A stretch of 49,563 nt of DNA from a virus. Shown in pieces: positions 16,336 through 25,179 of the stretch. The translations under genes and the position numbers were made by a program. The stretch is taken from the IMG/VR virus record IMGVR_UViG_3300010403_000010, positions 1 to 49,563 of that record; one strand, written 5' to 3'. The number at the start of each line of letters is the position of its first letter. Position 1 is the first letter of the stretch. The notes beneath the pieces were generated by a model that saw nothing but the letters and a program-made list of their open reading frames with translations, made no database searches and was not told the DNA's origin.

Positions 16336-18015
16336 ATGACCGCGTCAGAACTCGCCCGATTCCTGGGCAACGCGATATTCGGGACGATCCGCTTCCGCCG
16401 CGGAGCCGCGGCAGCATTGCCGACGCTCAAGGATGGCGAGCCGGCATGGACGAGCGACACGCATCTCCTTTACGTCGGCAGCGTGAGCAGCGGCAACATT
16501 CTCGTTACCGGCAGCGGTGGCGGGGGCGGCGCTCCCGCGGGCACTGGCTACGTCCACGTAACGAACGGCGTCTATGACACGCCGTCGGACATCATCAACG
16601 CGACGACGGTGACGACGAACGCGAACTTGACGGGGCCAATCATCAGCGTCGGCAATGCGACGAGCGTCGCCCAGCAGACGGGCACGGGCACGATCTTCGC
16701 GATGCAGGCAAGCCCGACGTTCACCACGCAGATCGTGACGCCAAAGGTCGTCGGCGGCCCGTCGACATCTTCGACATTGACCTTTCAGACGACGACGGCG
16801 GCGGGCGCGACGGGCGCCGACATGATCTTCAAGGTCGGCAACAACGGCGCGACCGAGGGGATGCGGATCAAGAACGACGGCACGGTGAACGCGACGTCGT
16901 TTATCGGGGCGCTCACCGGCAACGCCTCCACGGCCACGACGGCTTCGGCAGTGGCCGTGGGCGGCATCACCGGACTTGGAACTGGCGTCGGAACGGCCCT
17001 CGCGATTAACGTCGGCTTGGCAGGAGCTTTCGTCACGTTCAACGGTGCGCTGGGCACGCCATCCAGCGGCACGGTGACGAATCTAACCGGCACGGCTTCG
17101 ATCAACATCAACGGCACGGTTGGAGCGACGACGCCGGCCGCGGGCACGTTCACTTCATTGCAAGCGACCGGCAACATGACCGTCGACGGCGATTTACTCG
17201 TCAGCGGCAATACGGTCACATTCGACACGGCAACGATCACGGTCGAAGACCCGCTTATCAAGCTCGCGAAGGCCAACGCGGCGGACGCAGTGGACGTCGG
17301 GCTCTACGGGCTCTACACGTCCTCCGGCTCCAAGTATTCCGGTCTGTTTCGTGACGCGACAGACGGCAAGTGGAAGCTGTTTACCGCACTCCAGGAAGAG
17401 CCGACGACGACAGTCAACACGGGCGGGACAGGATACACGGTCGGAACGATCGTAGCATCGCTCGAAGGAAGTCTAGCTAATGCCACAGGACTGCCTGTTG
17501 CGGGCGGCGGCACGGGAAACGCTACAGCGACAGCCTACGCGCCGCAGTTTGGCGGCACGACATCGACGAATCCGCACCAATCCGGTACCGCCGGAACCGC
17601 TGGCCAAGTTCTCAAGTCTGGAGGCGCGGCCGCCGTGGGCGCTTACGCCGACGACGTGGCCTCGTTCGGCATTACGATCGACGGTGGCGGCGCGGCGATC
17701 ACGACAGGCGTGAAGGGCTACGTCAATATCCCCTACGCTTGCACGATCACGAGCGCGACGCTTACCGGCGATCAGACAGGCTCGATCGTCATCGACGTGT
17801 GGAAACTGGCCTTCTCGACGTCCGCTCTGCCGACCGTCTCCAACACGATCACGGCGAGCGCAAAACCGACATTGTCGTCCGCCAAGGGTTCTCAGGACAC
17901 GACGCTTACCGGCTGGACGACGAGCGTCTCGGCGGGAGACACGGTCGGGTTTAACGTCGATTCGTGCACGACGACCACGAAGGCGACACTCGTACTCAAA
18001 GTCAAGAAGTCGTAA
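16336..18015 (+). CDS. Long tail fibre protein
   Basis: 559 residues; ATG 16336 with AAAGGG upstream. N-terminal ~50 residues form a fibre attachment segment (RFRRGAAAALPTLKDGEPAWTSDTHLLYVGS), a motif seen at the start of many phage fibres. Then come Gly/Thr/Ala-rich repeats, GNASTATTASAVAVGGITG- and PVAGGGTGNATAT-type sequences common in fibre shafts, and a beta-rich C-terminal domain (ITIDGGGAAITTGVKGYVNIPYACTI). Likely receptor-binding fibre. Confidence 0.75.
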   Translation: MTASELARFLGNAIFGTIRFRRGAAAALPTLKDGEPAWTSDTHLLYVGSVSSGNILVTGSGGGGGAPAGTGYVHVTNGVYDTPSDIINATTVTTNANLTGPIISVGNATSVAQQTGTGTIFAMQASPTFTTQIVTPKVVGGPSTSSTLTFQTTTAAGATGADMIFKVGNNGATEGMRIKNDGTVNATSFIGALTGNASTATTASAVAVGGITGLGTGVGTALAINVGLAGAFVTFNGALGTPSSGTVTNLTGTASININGTVGATTPAAGTFTSLQATGNMTVDGDLLVSGNTVTFDTATITVEDPLIKLAKANAADAVDVGLYGLYTSSGSKYSGLFRDATDGKWKLFTALQEEPTTTVNTGGTGYTVGTIVASLEGSLANATGLPVAGGGTGNATATAYAPQFGGTTSTNPHQSGTAGTAGQVLKSGGAAAVGAYADDVASFGITIDGGGAAITTGVKGYVNIPYACTITSATLTGDQTGSIVIDVWKLAFSTSALPTVSNTITASAKPTLSSAKGSQDTTLTGWTTSVSAGDTVGFNVDSCTTTTKATLVLKVKKS

Positions 18016-18026
18016 GGAGTACACCC

Positions 18027-18359
18027 ATGCCCAATGCGACAAACCAACAAGTGCAAACCTTCGTTAACGAGCGTTTCCGCCCGTTCGCGGAGGCGGCGAG
18101 GGCGTTGTACCTCCAAGCCAAAGACAACCGCGCCGCCATCGACGACGTCTATTCGGCGTGTGCCCAACAAACCCCGACATGGACCGACGTGCGCAACGAC
18201 GGGCCGCCGCATTTACTCGTTCCTCAAGACGTGCTCTCGTGGAACGCCTTCATGGCGAACATCATCATGGCAATCGAGGGCACGGCGGACGGAAACACGC
18301 TGAGTCAAATTAGCGGCAATTGGGCGACGGTGCAAAAAGCCTGCGTTCGCGGAGTCTAA
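18027..18359 (+). CDS. Small helical fibre-region protein
   Basis: 110 residues; ATG 18027 with TAAGGAG upstream. Predominantly helical (QVQTFVNERFRPFAEAARALYLQAKDN; NAFMANIIMAIEG) with a Trp-containing loop. It lies between two fibre genes; a structural or chaperone role is plausible. The same kind of small helical protein recurs in planctomycete-associated phage-like contigs, but I cannot name a family. Confidence 0.6.
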   Translation: MPNATNQQVQTFVNERFRPFAEAARALYLQAKDNRAAIDDVYSACAQQTPTWTDVRNDGPPHLLVPQDVLSWNAFMANIIMAIEGTADGNTLSQISGNWATVQKACVRGV

Positions 18360-18363
18360 CACA

Positions 18364-19758
18364 GTGGCGTATACGAACTTTTGCTGCCGTAGCGGCGGCA
18401 ACAACCTGAATGCCGGCACGCGCAAGGGCGACACTACGGAACCCGGCACGGCCCCCTCGTTCGCTTACAACGGCACGTTCGCTACCGACACGTTTACGGT
18501 CACGTCGGGCGCTCAGGGCGGCTCAACGACGAACCCTCAGGCCGATGGCGTCGTCGCCGGCGACTTCGTGCATGTCTCGAACGGGGCAGTCGGGAGAATC
18601 GCGAGAGTCGCCAGCGTCACGACGACGACGATTGTGCTTGACACGACGGCGACAGTTGGGAGCGGGACTGGGGCGACGTTGGCCAACGTTGGCGGGGCGT
18701 GGGCGGGACCGAGCGGCGCGACCGGCTTTCCGATTGGAACTTTGACAAATGCCGTCACTAACACGTCGGGCAACAACGTAAGAATCAACCTCAAAAACAA
18801 CCAGACGTATTCGATTTCGGCGTTCTTGTCGAGCAATCAGGCTGCTGTGTCAGTCCAAGGCTACTCCAGTTCATACGGCGATTTTGGCAAGGCGACAATC
18901 GACGCGAGCACCAACGCCATTAGCCTTTACTCCCAGACGGGGGCCGGGACGCTGTTGGCTGACGCGATCCTGCAAAACAACGGGGCGAGCGGTATCAACG
19001 CAGGGATTGCAGTGACCGCCGGCGCATTGACGAGAGTCGTCGTAAACACCGTTCGTGGCGCTGGTATTTCCGTGACCGGCACGGTGCGCATCGAAGAGTG
19101 TGAAACCTATGCGTGTAACTCTGCGAACTCTGCATCATCCGGAGGCGTCCTTGTTTCCGGTTCGGGAATAGCTCGTATCAGTCGCTGCACAATCCATGAC
19201 AATGTTGGCAGCAACAGCAACGGACTGGTTCTGACCGGCGCGGGTCCCGTATTCGTTAAAAACACGATCTTCGACAGCAATGAAAACGATGGTGTTTTGA
19301 TCACGGCGACGAGTGTTGCCACCTTTGAAGATTGCGATTTCTACAACAACGGTCGAGACGGCATCGAATCAACGGCGACTCAGGCCCAGCTTTATAGCGA
19401 GAACTCCAACTTCATCAAGAACGGTCGTTACGGAGCGGAGCAAGCTGCCTCGACGGTGCGCAATTGGTTCATCGTGAATGCTGGCTACGGCGCGGGGACG
19501 GCGGCCAATGCGAGCGGCACGACGTCAGGGGCAAACATTCAGGAAACCGGAGCCGTAACCTACGCCTCCAACGTAACCCCGTGGGTCGATCCCGCCAACG
19601 GCGATTTCCGCATCAATCTCGCGGCGGCGAAGGGGGCCGGACGCGGCACGTTTACCGAGACGGCGGCGAGCTACACGGGAACGGTCGGCTATCCCGATAT
19701 CGGGGCGGCTCAGCACATAGACCCGGCGAGCGGCGGGAGTTTTGCCTGGGTCGGCTAA
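18364..19758 (+). CDS. Right-handed beta-helix tail spike/fibre protein
   Basis: 464 residues from GTG 18364. After an N-terminal segment (YTNFCCRSGGNNLNAGT), residues ~150-400 show repeating short strands with N-ladder features (LKNNQTYSISAF, IEECETYACNSANSASSGGVLVS, ISRCTIHDNVGSNSNGLVL, VKNTIFDSNENDGVLI, FEDCDFYNNGRDGIES), typical of parallel beta-helix pectate-lyase-like folds. Phage spikes of this fold bind or cut surface polysaccharides. No catalytic residues can be assigned by eye. Confidence 0.72.
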   Translation: MAYTNFCCRSGGNNLNAGTRKGDTTEPGTAPSFAYNGTFATDTFTVTSGAQGGSTTNPQADGVVAGDFVHVSNGAVGRIARVASVTTTTIVLDTTATVGSGTGATLANVGGAWAGPSGATGFPIGTLTNAVTNTSGNNVRINLKNNQTYSISAFLSSNQAAVSVQGYSSSYGDFGKATIDASTNAISLYSQTGAGTLLADAILQNNGASGINAGIAVTAGALTRVVVNTVRGAGISVTGTVRIEECETYACNSANSASSGGVLVSGSGIARISRCTIHDNVGSNSNGLVLTGAGPVFVKNTIFDSNENDGVLITATSVATFEDCDFYNNGRDGIESTATQAQLYSENSNFIKNGRYGAEQAASTVRNWFIVNAGYGAGTAANASGTTSGANIQETGAVTYASNVTPWVDPANGDFRINLAAAKGAGRGTFTETAASYTGTVGYPDIGAAQHIDPASGGSFAWVG

Positions 19759-19770
19759 ACAGGAGGATGT

Positions 19771-21564
19771 ATGCGTCTTTGTCTGAATATGATCGTTCGC
19801 CAGGAAGCGAAAACCATCGAGCGGTGCCTGCGCTCGATCACCCCGCATATCGCGTGCTGGGCGATCACGGACACGGGGTCGTCGGACGACACGCCGCGCA
19901 TCATCGAACGCGTCATGGCGGAGCTGGGCATCCCCGGCCGGCTGACGTTCCGGCCGTTCGACAATTTCTGCAACGCCCGCAACGCGGCCTACGCCGAAGT
20001 GCGGAACGTGGACGCGGCGTTCGACTACGTGCTCTTGTCCGACGCCGACATGGTGCTCACGGCGACCGATCCCGACTGGCACAAGAAACTGTCGGCGAAG
20101 GTGCATTCGATGCCGGTGCGCTACGCCGACGGCAAGCTCGAATATTCGTTGACGCGGATCGTTCACTGCAATGCGCCGCTCGCGTTCCGCGGCGTGACGC
20201 ACGAGTACCCGGACACGACGCCGCACTTCCCGGTACTGATCGACGGGGCGTGGTTCGTCGATCATTTGGACGGCGGCTGCCGCGGCGAGAAGACGGAGCG
20301 GGATATCCGGCTTTTGACGAAGGGACTCACGGACGAGCCGGGCAACGTGCGATATATGTTCTACCTCGCGCAGTCGTACTACTTCGGCGGTCAGCGAGAG
20401 AAGGCGATCGAGTGGTACACGAGGCGGATCGAGGCGGGGCCGCACGGCATCCCCGAGGAGCAGTTCATTTCGGGCTACCGTATTGCGCAGTGCTTGCAGG
20501 CGATGGAGCGGTGGGCGGACTTCGTCTACGCGTGCTGGGATTTGCATCAGAAGTTTCCGCACCGTGCCGAGCCGTTCAATCTGCTCTCGCTCCACTACTT
20601 GCAGCGGCAGCAAAACCGTCTCGCGTATCTGGTCGCGAGTGAGGGCGCCCGCATCCCGCAGCCCAGGGCCGACGCGCTGTTCGTCGAGCCGGAAGTCTAC
20701 AAGTGGCGGCTTCGCGACACGATGGCGGTCGCGGCGTTCTACCTGGGACGGCGCGAGGAGGCGCTAGTCCTCAATCGGCAAATCCTCCCCAGCGTGCCCC
20801 CACCGGACCACTCTCGCATCGAAGCCAACATCAAGCTTTGCGAGCCGCAGATCAGTAATCCAGTGGGGCGGGTGAAGGAGTTCGATCTCAAGCGGTGTCT
20901 GGTCGTCATGACGATCGGCGACCGCGAGCCGGCGATCCTCAAGATCCGCGACTACGCGTGCGGGTTCGAGACGGTCGTGATCGACCACAGCGAGGACGCC
21001 CAAAACCGCAAGATCGGGGCGTTCTCCTGGAAGGGCCATAAGTGGCACAATATCGCCAAACTATTCACGTCCGAGGTCGTCAAGGCCGCGGACTTCGATT
21101 ACGTGTGGTTCCCTGACGACGACGTCGACATTAGCGGCCGGGACGCCGAACGACTCTTCCAGTGGGCGCACAACTACAACCTGCAACTCTGTCAGCCAAG
21201 CTTGTCGGCGGACTCGGCCTGCACCAATTGGCCGATCACCAAGCACGTGCCGGGCAGCGAAGTGCGCCGCACGAACTTCGTGGAGATCATGGCGCCACTG
21301 TTCCGGATGGACGCACTCGCGAAGTGCCTGAGCACGTTCACGGAAAACAACTGCGGTTGGGGGCTCGACCTCATCTGGCCGCGGATACTCGGCGACCGCG
21401 ATATCGGCGTCATCGACGCTGTGCAGGTGAAGCACACGCAGATGTGGTCGTCGCCGGCGTGGACGCTGCCGAGCGGCAAGACGCCGCACCAGGAGATGCA
21501 CGAGACGCTCAAGCGGCACAACATGGACTTCGAGGCGGCGCGGGCGGCGGTCGGCGTCGTATAG
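19771..21564 (+). CDS. Two-domain glycosyltransferase (GT2 + DUF707-like)
   Basis: 597 residues; ATG 19771 with AGGAGG upstream. Residues ~1-220 are a family-2 glycosyltransferase: MIVRQEAKTI, DTGSSDDT (34-41) and the SDADM (90-94) DXD-type nucleotide-sugar/metal site. A middle helical segment (~200-300) resembles TPR. The C-terminal ~230 residues show WFPDDDVDIS (~446), LCQPSLS, HVPGSEVRRTNFVEIMAPLF and NNCGWGLDLIWP, the pattern of DUF707 glycosyltransferase-like proteins. It follows the fibre genes; candidate acceptors are fibre proteins or the host surface (inference). Confidence 0.8.
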   Translation: MRLCLNMIVRQEAKTIERCLRSITPHIACWAITDTGSSDDTPRIIERVMAELGIPGRLTFRPFDNFCNARNAAYAEVRNVDAAFDYVLLSDADMVLTATDPDWHKKLSAKVHSMPVRYADGKLEYSLTRIVHCNAPLAFRGVTHEYPDTTPHFPVLIDGAWFVDHLDGGCRGEKTERDIRLLTKGLTDEPGNVRYMFYLAQSYYFGGQREKAIEWYTRRIEAGPHGIPEEQFISGYRIAQCLQAMERWADFVYACWDLHQKFPHRAEPFNLLSLHYLQRQQNRLAYLVASEGARIPQPRADALFVEPEVYKWRLRDTMAVAAFYLGRREEALVLNRQILPSVPPPDHSRIEANIKLCEPQISNPVGRVKEFDLKRCLVVMTIGDREPAILKIRDYACGFETVVIDHSEDAQNRKIGAFSWKGHKWHNIAKLFTSEVVKAADFDYVWFPDDDVDISGRDAERLFQWAHNYNLQLCQPSLSADSACTNWPITKHVPGSEVRRTNFVEIMAPLFRMDALAKCLSTFTENNCGWGLDLIWPRILGDRDIGVIDAVQVKHTQMWSSPAWTLPSGKTPHQEMHETLKRHNMDFEAARAAVGVV

Positions 21565-21604
21565 ACGCCACAACGCAAAAACCACGGGCTGAGGTATGGA
21601 TGGC

Positions 21605-22078
21605 ATGAGCGATACATTCTGGGTGTCGTTCTTTACGCTGGCAACGCTGGTCGCCAAGAGCATGCTTGACGAGTGGCGTGCGCGGCGGCAGGCGGCTCAA
21701 AATTTCAAGATCGCGTCGGAACTGCACGAGAACACGATCAGGACAATCCAGGGTAATGCGGAGGTGTCCAAGCAGATCGACAGCGCGACGCGCGAGACAA
21801 CGGAACACGCGGTCGAGGCGAAGAAGGCTGCCAGTTCCGCCGCGGAGAAGGCGGGCAAGATCGAGGAAAAGGCAGACAGCATCGAGAAGAAGACCGACAA
21901 GATCGAGGAGAGATTAAACGGCGGCGACGCGGGACTTGGCGCCCGCATTACGAAGAACGAGACGCGGCTGGACAATCTGGAGAAGGGGCAAGACGCCATC
22001 ACGAGGTCGGTCGATCAACTGGTCATCAGCTTCGCCGCCTTCGCCAAGAGGTTCGACAAGAGTCATCCAGAGGTTTGA
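21605..22078 (+). CDS. Membrane-anchored coiled-coil protein
   Basis: 157 residues from ATG 21605 (GAGG ten bases upstream; ATG 21596 is too close to it). Residues ~3-20 are hydrophobic (FWVSFFTLATLVAKSML), followed by ~130 residues of heptad-rich coiled coil (AEKAGKIEEKADSIEKKTDKIEERL). An N-terminal anchor plus coiled coil before secreted proteins recalls spanin- or XhlA-like lysis accessories, but no family signature is clear. Confidence 0.6.
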   Translation: MSDTFWVSFFTLATLVAKSMLDEWRARRQAAQNFKIASELHENTIRTIQGNAEVSKQIDSATRETTEHAVEAKKAASSAAEKAGKIEEKADSIEKKTDKIEERLNGGDAGLGARITKNETRLDNLEKGQDAITRSVDQLVISFAAFAKRFDKSHPEV

Positions 22079-22080
22079 CA

Positions 22081-22818
22081 ATGGTCCGCATTCTGTCGTC
22101 TTTGTTCGTCCTCTTGCTGGCGTCTGTGGCCAGTGGCCAGTCCGTCACACTTCCCGAGACGACGACCGGCGTCCCTGGTCAGTGGATCGTCTTGGCTCCT
22201 CTCAAGGTCGACGGCGGCGTGGTCAAGTGGCGATTCGATCCGGCACTGCAAGAGGTCAATCTTGGTCAATTGCTGCCCGACGACATGGTGGCCAAGCTCA
22301 AAGGCAAGGTGGTCACGACCGCGGCTCCTGGGAGATACAAGTATGAAGCTTGGAACGCAAAAGGGGACGTGGCTTCGGACATCGCCGTGGGATGGGTGGT
22401 TATTCTCGGACCAACACCGCCGCCAGTTCCGCCGACGCCGCCCGTGCCTCCACCGCCGCCCGTGCCGCCTTCACCCGCGCCCTTTCCGCTTCCAGGTTTT
22501 CGGGCTCTTGTCGTCTACGAAGAGGTTGGGGGAGTTGCTCTTTTGAGCAAGGCGCAAACAAACGAATTACTCGGCGAAGAACTGAGCAAATACCTCAACG
22601 CCAAGTGCGTGAAAGGCCCGGACGGTAAGCAGGCCGAGTTTAGGATTTGGAAGAAGGACGTGGCTCTGGTCGGGGCCGAGAAACACTGGAGGGACGCAAT
22701 GGCCAACGTCAAAGGCCCGTTTCCGCGGCTGATCGCGTCCGATGGCGTGAACTGGTTCGACGAGCCGCTTCCCGAAGGCGGCGCGATCCTGACACGCATT
22801 CGAAAGCTTGGAGGTTGA
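22081..22818 (+). CDS. Secreted protein with proline-rich linker
   Basis: 245 residues; ATG 22081, two bases after the preceding TGA. The first ~20 residues are a classic signal peptide (MVRILSSLFVLLLASVASGQ). A ~95-residue beta-rich domain follows, then a proline-rich linker (~112-143, PTPPPVPPTPPVPPPPP-type) and a ~100-residue alpha/beta domain (ALVVYEEVGGVALLSKAQTNELL; VALVGAEKHWRDAM). It immediately precedes the papain-like protease gene, so an exported partner or a cell-envelope-acting protein is likely. No enzymatic motif is seen. Confidence 0.65.
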   Translation: MVRILSSLFVLLLASVASGQSVTLPETTTGVPGQWIVLAPLKVDGGVVKWRFDPALQEVNLGQLLPDDMVAKLKGKVVTTAAPGRYKYEAWNAKGDVASDIAVGWVVILGPTPPPVPPTPPVPPPPPVPPSPAPFPLPGFRALVVYEEVGGVALLSKAQTNELLGEELSKYLNAKCVKGPDGKQAEFRIWKKDVALVGAEKHWRDAMANVKGPFPRLIASDGVNWFDEPLPEGGAILTRIRKLGG

Positions 22819-22819
22819 G

Positions 22820-23623
22820 ATGGCGGAACTCATCTTTGACGACGGCACGGCCAACCTGCACCCCGATCTCGACGGCGGCATGAAGGGGCTCGTACCCCGT
22901 GATCCCGTCACGCAACAACCAGGCATGTACGCCGCGATCCCGCCAGCCAATATCACGCTCATTCCGCGTGGCGAGTGGTCCGACCGCATCAAGGACGGCG
23001 AGCGCACGAAGTCATTTCTGTCGCACATCGTTCGGCGCGGCGACGGCGGCAACCGTATCCCGTCGCTCGACCAGAATGGCCAGGGCTATTGCTGGGCCTA
23101 TGGCAGCACAAGTGCCTTGCTTGCGTTGCGAGCCAAGGCCAATCAGCCCTACGTCCGTCTGTCGGCTCACGCAGTCGCTTGCAAGATCAAGAATTTCCGA
23201 GACGAGGGCGGCTGGGGCGCTCTGTCGATGGACTTTATGCTCAAGAACGGCGTTCCCTCAACGGATACGTGGCCCGAGAAGTCGATGAGTCGCGCCAACG
23301 ATCGGCCAGAAACCTGGAAGGAAGCCGAGCTTTACAAACCAGTCGATCCGTTCATGGATTTGGCCAGTCCCGTCTACAATCGCGATTTGAGTTTCGACCA
23401 GATGATGACGCTGCTATTGCAGAGAATCCCGGTCGTCATCGATCTGGATTGGTGGGGGCACTGCGTTGTTGCTCTCGATCCTGTTGAACCGTCGCCTGGC
23501 AAATTCGGTCCGCGCATTTGGAATTCATGGGGAGATGGATGGTCGGACGGCGGTATGGCAGTGCTTCTTGATGCGAAAGGCCGACCGTCGAACGCTGTCG
23601 CTCCAACATCCGCCATCGCCTAG
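22820..23623 (+). CDS. Papain-like (C1 family) cysteine protease
   Basis: 267 residues; ATG 22820 with GGAGG upstream. The catalytic pattern is readable: Gln85 and Cys91 in QNGQGYCWAYGST, His214 in WWGHCVVALD, and Asn235 in RIWNSWGDGW, spaced as in C1A peptidases (oxyanion Gln six residues before Cys; NSWG asparagine). No signal peptide is evident; ~80 N-terminal residues could be a short propeptide. It lies among exported proteins in the presumed lysis region, so it may act on the host envelope or on proteinaceous surface layers. Virion maturation is the alternative. Confidence 0.82.
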   Translation: MAELIFDDGTANLHPDLDGGMKGLVPRDPVTQQPGMYAAIPPANITLIPRGEWSDRIKDGERTKSFLSHIVRRGDGGNRIPSLDQNGQGYCWAYGSTSALLALRAKANQPYVRLSAHAVACKIKNFRDEGGWGALSMDFMLKNGVPSTDTWPEKSMSRANDRPETWKEAELYKPVDPFMDLASPVYNRDLSFDQMMTLLLQRIPVVIDLDWWGHCVVALDPVEPSPGKFGPRIWNSWGDGWSDGGMAVLLDAKGRPSNAVAPTSAIA

Positions 23624-23632
23624 GAGGTCGCC

Positions 23633-24187
23633 GTGTTCAGTCTCGTGCTCACGTTCGCTCTTGCCGTTCCGCCGCAGTCGACGCTTCATGCGACTCCGCA
23701 ATCGACTATTACCCAGACGTTCCCGTGCGCTCTCTGCGATGTCTGCCAATGCAAAGCGTGCAACTGCCCGGAACTTGAAGCGCGGCTCGCCAAGCCGCCG
23801 CCGTTGCCGAAGCCGCCAGTCGTCAAGCAAACCGTGACGACGCGAACGGTTCTCGATCACGGCTACTTCACGGGGCACACGCACAGTTGTCCGAACCCCA
23901 ATTGCCCGTTCCGCAAGACCTACGGCGAGCCGTTCACCTGGAGCCATCAGATGAACGCTGGCCACAATTGCCCGCACTGCGGGGCGGCGCAGTACGTGGC
24001 GTCCAATCGGCCGACGACGATCTTGCGGGAGATCCCGGTCGCGAACGCCACGCCCGCCAAGACGGCGGCGCAAACGATAACGCTAGCGACGCTGCAAACG
24101 TCCGCCGCTTCGAGCAGTGCGTGCGCTAATGGACAGTGCTCAACGGCCGCGGCGCCAGCGCGCGTCGGTCTATTTCGAAGGAGATAA
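23633..24187 (+). CDS. Secreted cysteine-rich protein
   Basis: 184 residues from GTG 23633 with TAGGAGG upstream. A short signal-like N-terminus (MFSLVLTFALAVPPQ) precedes three Cys clusters: CALCDVCQCKACNCP (~32-45), CPNPNCPF (~86) and CPHCG (~113), suggestive of zinc sites or disulfides. Ala/Thr-rich tail. It follows the protease gene directly. Export and metal binding are inferred from sequence; function unknown. Confidence 0.6.
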   Translation: MFSLVLTFALAVPPQSTLHATPQSTITQTFPCALCDVCQCKACNCPELEARLAKPPPLPKPPVVKQTVTTRTVLDHGYFTGHTHSCPNPNCPFRKTYGEPFTWSHQMNAGHNCPHCGAAQYVASNRPTTILREIPVANATPAKTAAQTITLATLQTSAASSSACANGQCSTAAAPARVGLFRRR

Positions 24188-24212
24188 GATCATTTAACTT
24201 TAAGGAGTTTTT

Positions 24213-24566
24213 ATGCACGTTGAACGTAGAACCGAGTTCGTCGACGTCCTCCCGCTGGAGGACCTCAAGACATTGCTGTCGCTTGTCAAGGGGCAGTCCG
24301 TCACCGCCAAGGACGTTGGCCTCGCGGTCGAAAACGTGGCGTCGTACGCCATGGGCCAGTTCCTCCCAGGCAACCCCGTAATGTTCTCCCCACCGCAGAT
24401 GGAAGCGGCGGCCGTATGCTCCGTCGAGGAGTGCGAGGCGTCTCTGGAGGCAGTCATCGCTTCCGGCGATCCCAATAAGGGGATGCAGGCTGCTCCGGTC
24501 GGCAGGATCGACTGGAAGAATATCATCACGACAGTATTGCCGTTCATCCTGAAACTCTTGGTCTGA
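24213..24566 (+). CDS. Unknown protein with hydrophobic C-terminal helix
   Basis: 117 residues; ATG 24213 with TTTAAGGAG upstream, one of the strongest ribosome sites here. N-terminal two-thirds are helical and polar (VLPLEDLKTLLSLVKGQSV). The end, WKNIITTVLPFILKLLV, is an amphipathic/hydrophobic helix that could insert in membrane. It lies between the secreted protein and a small membrane protein; holin-like or membrane-targeted roles are possible. No family is recognised. Confidence 0.6.
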   Translation: MHVERRTEFVDVLPLEDLKTLLSLVKGQSVTAKDVGLAVENVASYAMGQFLPGNPVMFSPPQMEAAAVCSVEECEASLEAVIASGDPNKGMQAAPVGRIDWKNIITTVLPFILKLLV

Positions 24567-24706
24567 TGAGATTCGCGGCCCCACGCGCTTTGGCTGGGCC
24601 TAGGGCGCGACTGTGGCGGACGATGGAGGCCGCTTGGGGCCGCGATGTTCTTCCGTCAGCGGGAACGGGGCACGGAAGCCCCTCTTTCGCTTCCAGGAGC
24701 GTCCCC

Positions 24707-24895
24707 ATGCGTCTCACCGACTGGATTACCCTCCCGCTCGTCCTCGCCCTTGGCGCGTCGCTGGCGTTCATCGTGGCCGCCGGCATGGTCTACGGGCTGT
24801 TCTTCGGCCAGTCGCGCATCTGCCCGCTCTGCGGCGGCGCGGTCGACGCGAAACGGCGTTACCGAATTTACCGAATTACGCCGTCGCGGAATTGA
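24707..24895 (+). CDS. Small membrane protein with CPLCGG motif
   Basis: 62 residues from ATG 24707 (CAGGAG upstream; a start at 24566 overlapping the previous stop would add 47 unlikely residues). One hydrophobic helix (~7-35, ITLPLVLALGASLAFIVAAGMVYGLFFG), then CPLCGGAVDAKRR and a basic tail. The N-out/C-in topology would place the Cys pair in the cytoplasm. A holin-like or lysis accessory role is possible from location. Confidence 0.55.
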   Translation: MRLTDWITLPLVLALGASLAFIVAAGMVYGLFFGQSRICPLCGGAVDAKRRYRIYRITPSRN

Positions 24896-25179
24896 AAAGC
24901 CGCGTAAATCGCTGGGAATGCGAGTCACGGCGATCGCATGTCAGTCATCCGGGTGGGTGAGTTGCAAGGCGTTTCCGTTCCGGTAGTTGCGACGATTTCT
25001 CGACGCTATAGCCGCTGCCTTATAAGCCCCAGCGGCGCGTATCGGCGCACTTTGTAAAACGACGCTACGCCAAAGACTTACGTCAAATCTCGTTGACCGA
25101 ATAAAAATACGTTTGACGCACTTTCGCGGCGCGGTACGCTGTTTGGCGTGGCGTCGATCTTTTGTCGCGAGGGTGGGTG
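24896..25179. other. Intergenic control region before the integrase operon; attP candidate
   Basis: No gene seen. GCCGCTG (25011-25017) pairs with CAGCGGC (25030-25036). CGTCAAA (25081-25087) is an inverted match to TTTGACG (25112-25118). A weak promoter may use TTGACG (25113-25118) and TACGCT (25135-25140), 16 nt apart. The region is less GC-rich than its flanks. The attachment site could lie here or downstream of the integrase; the sequence alone does not decide. Confidence 0.4.
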
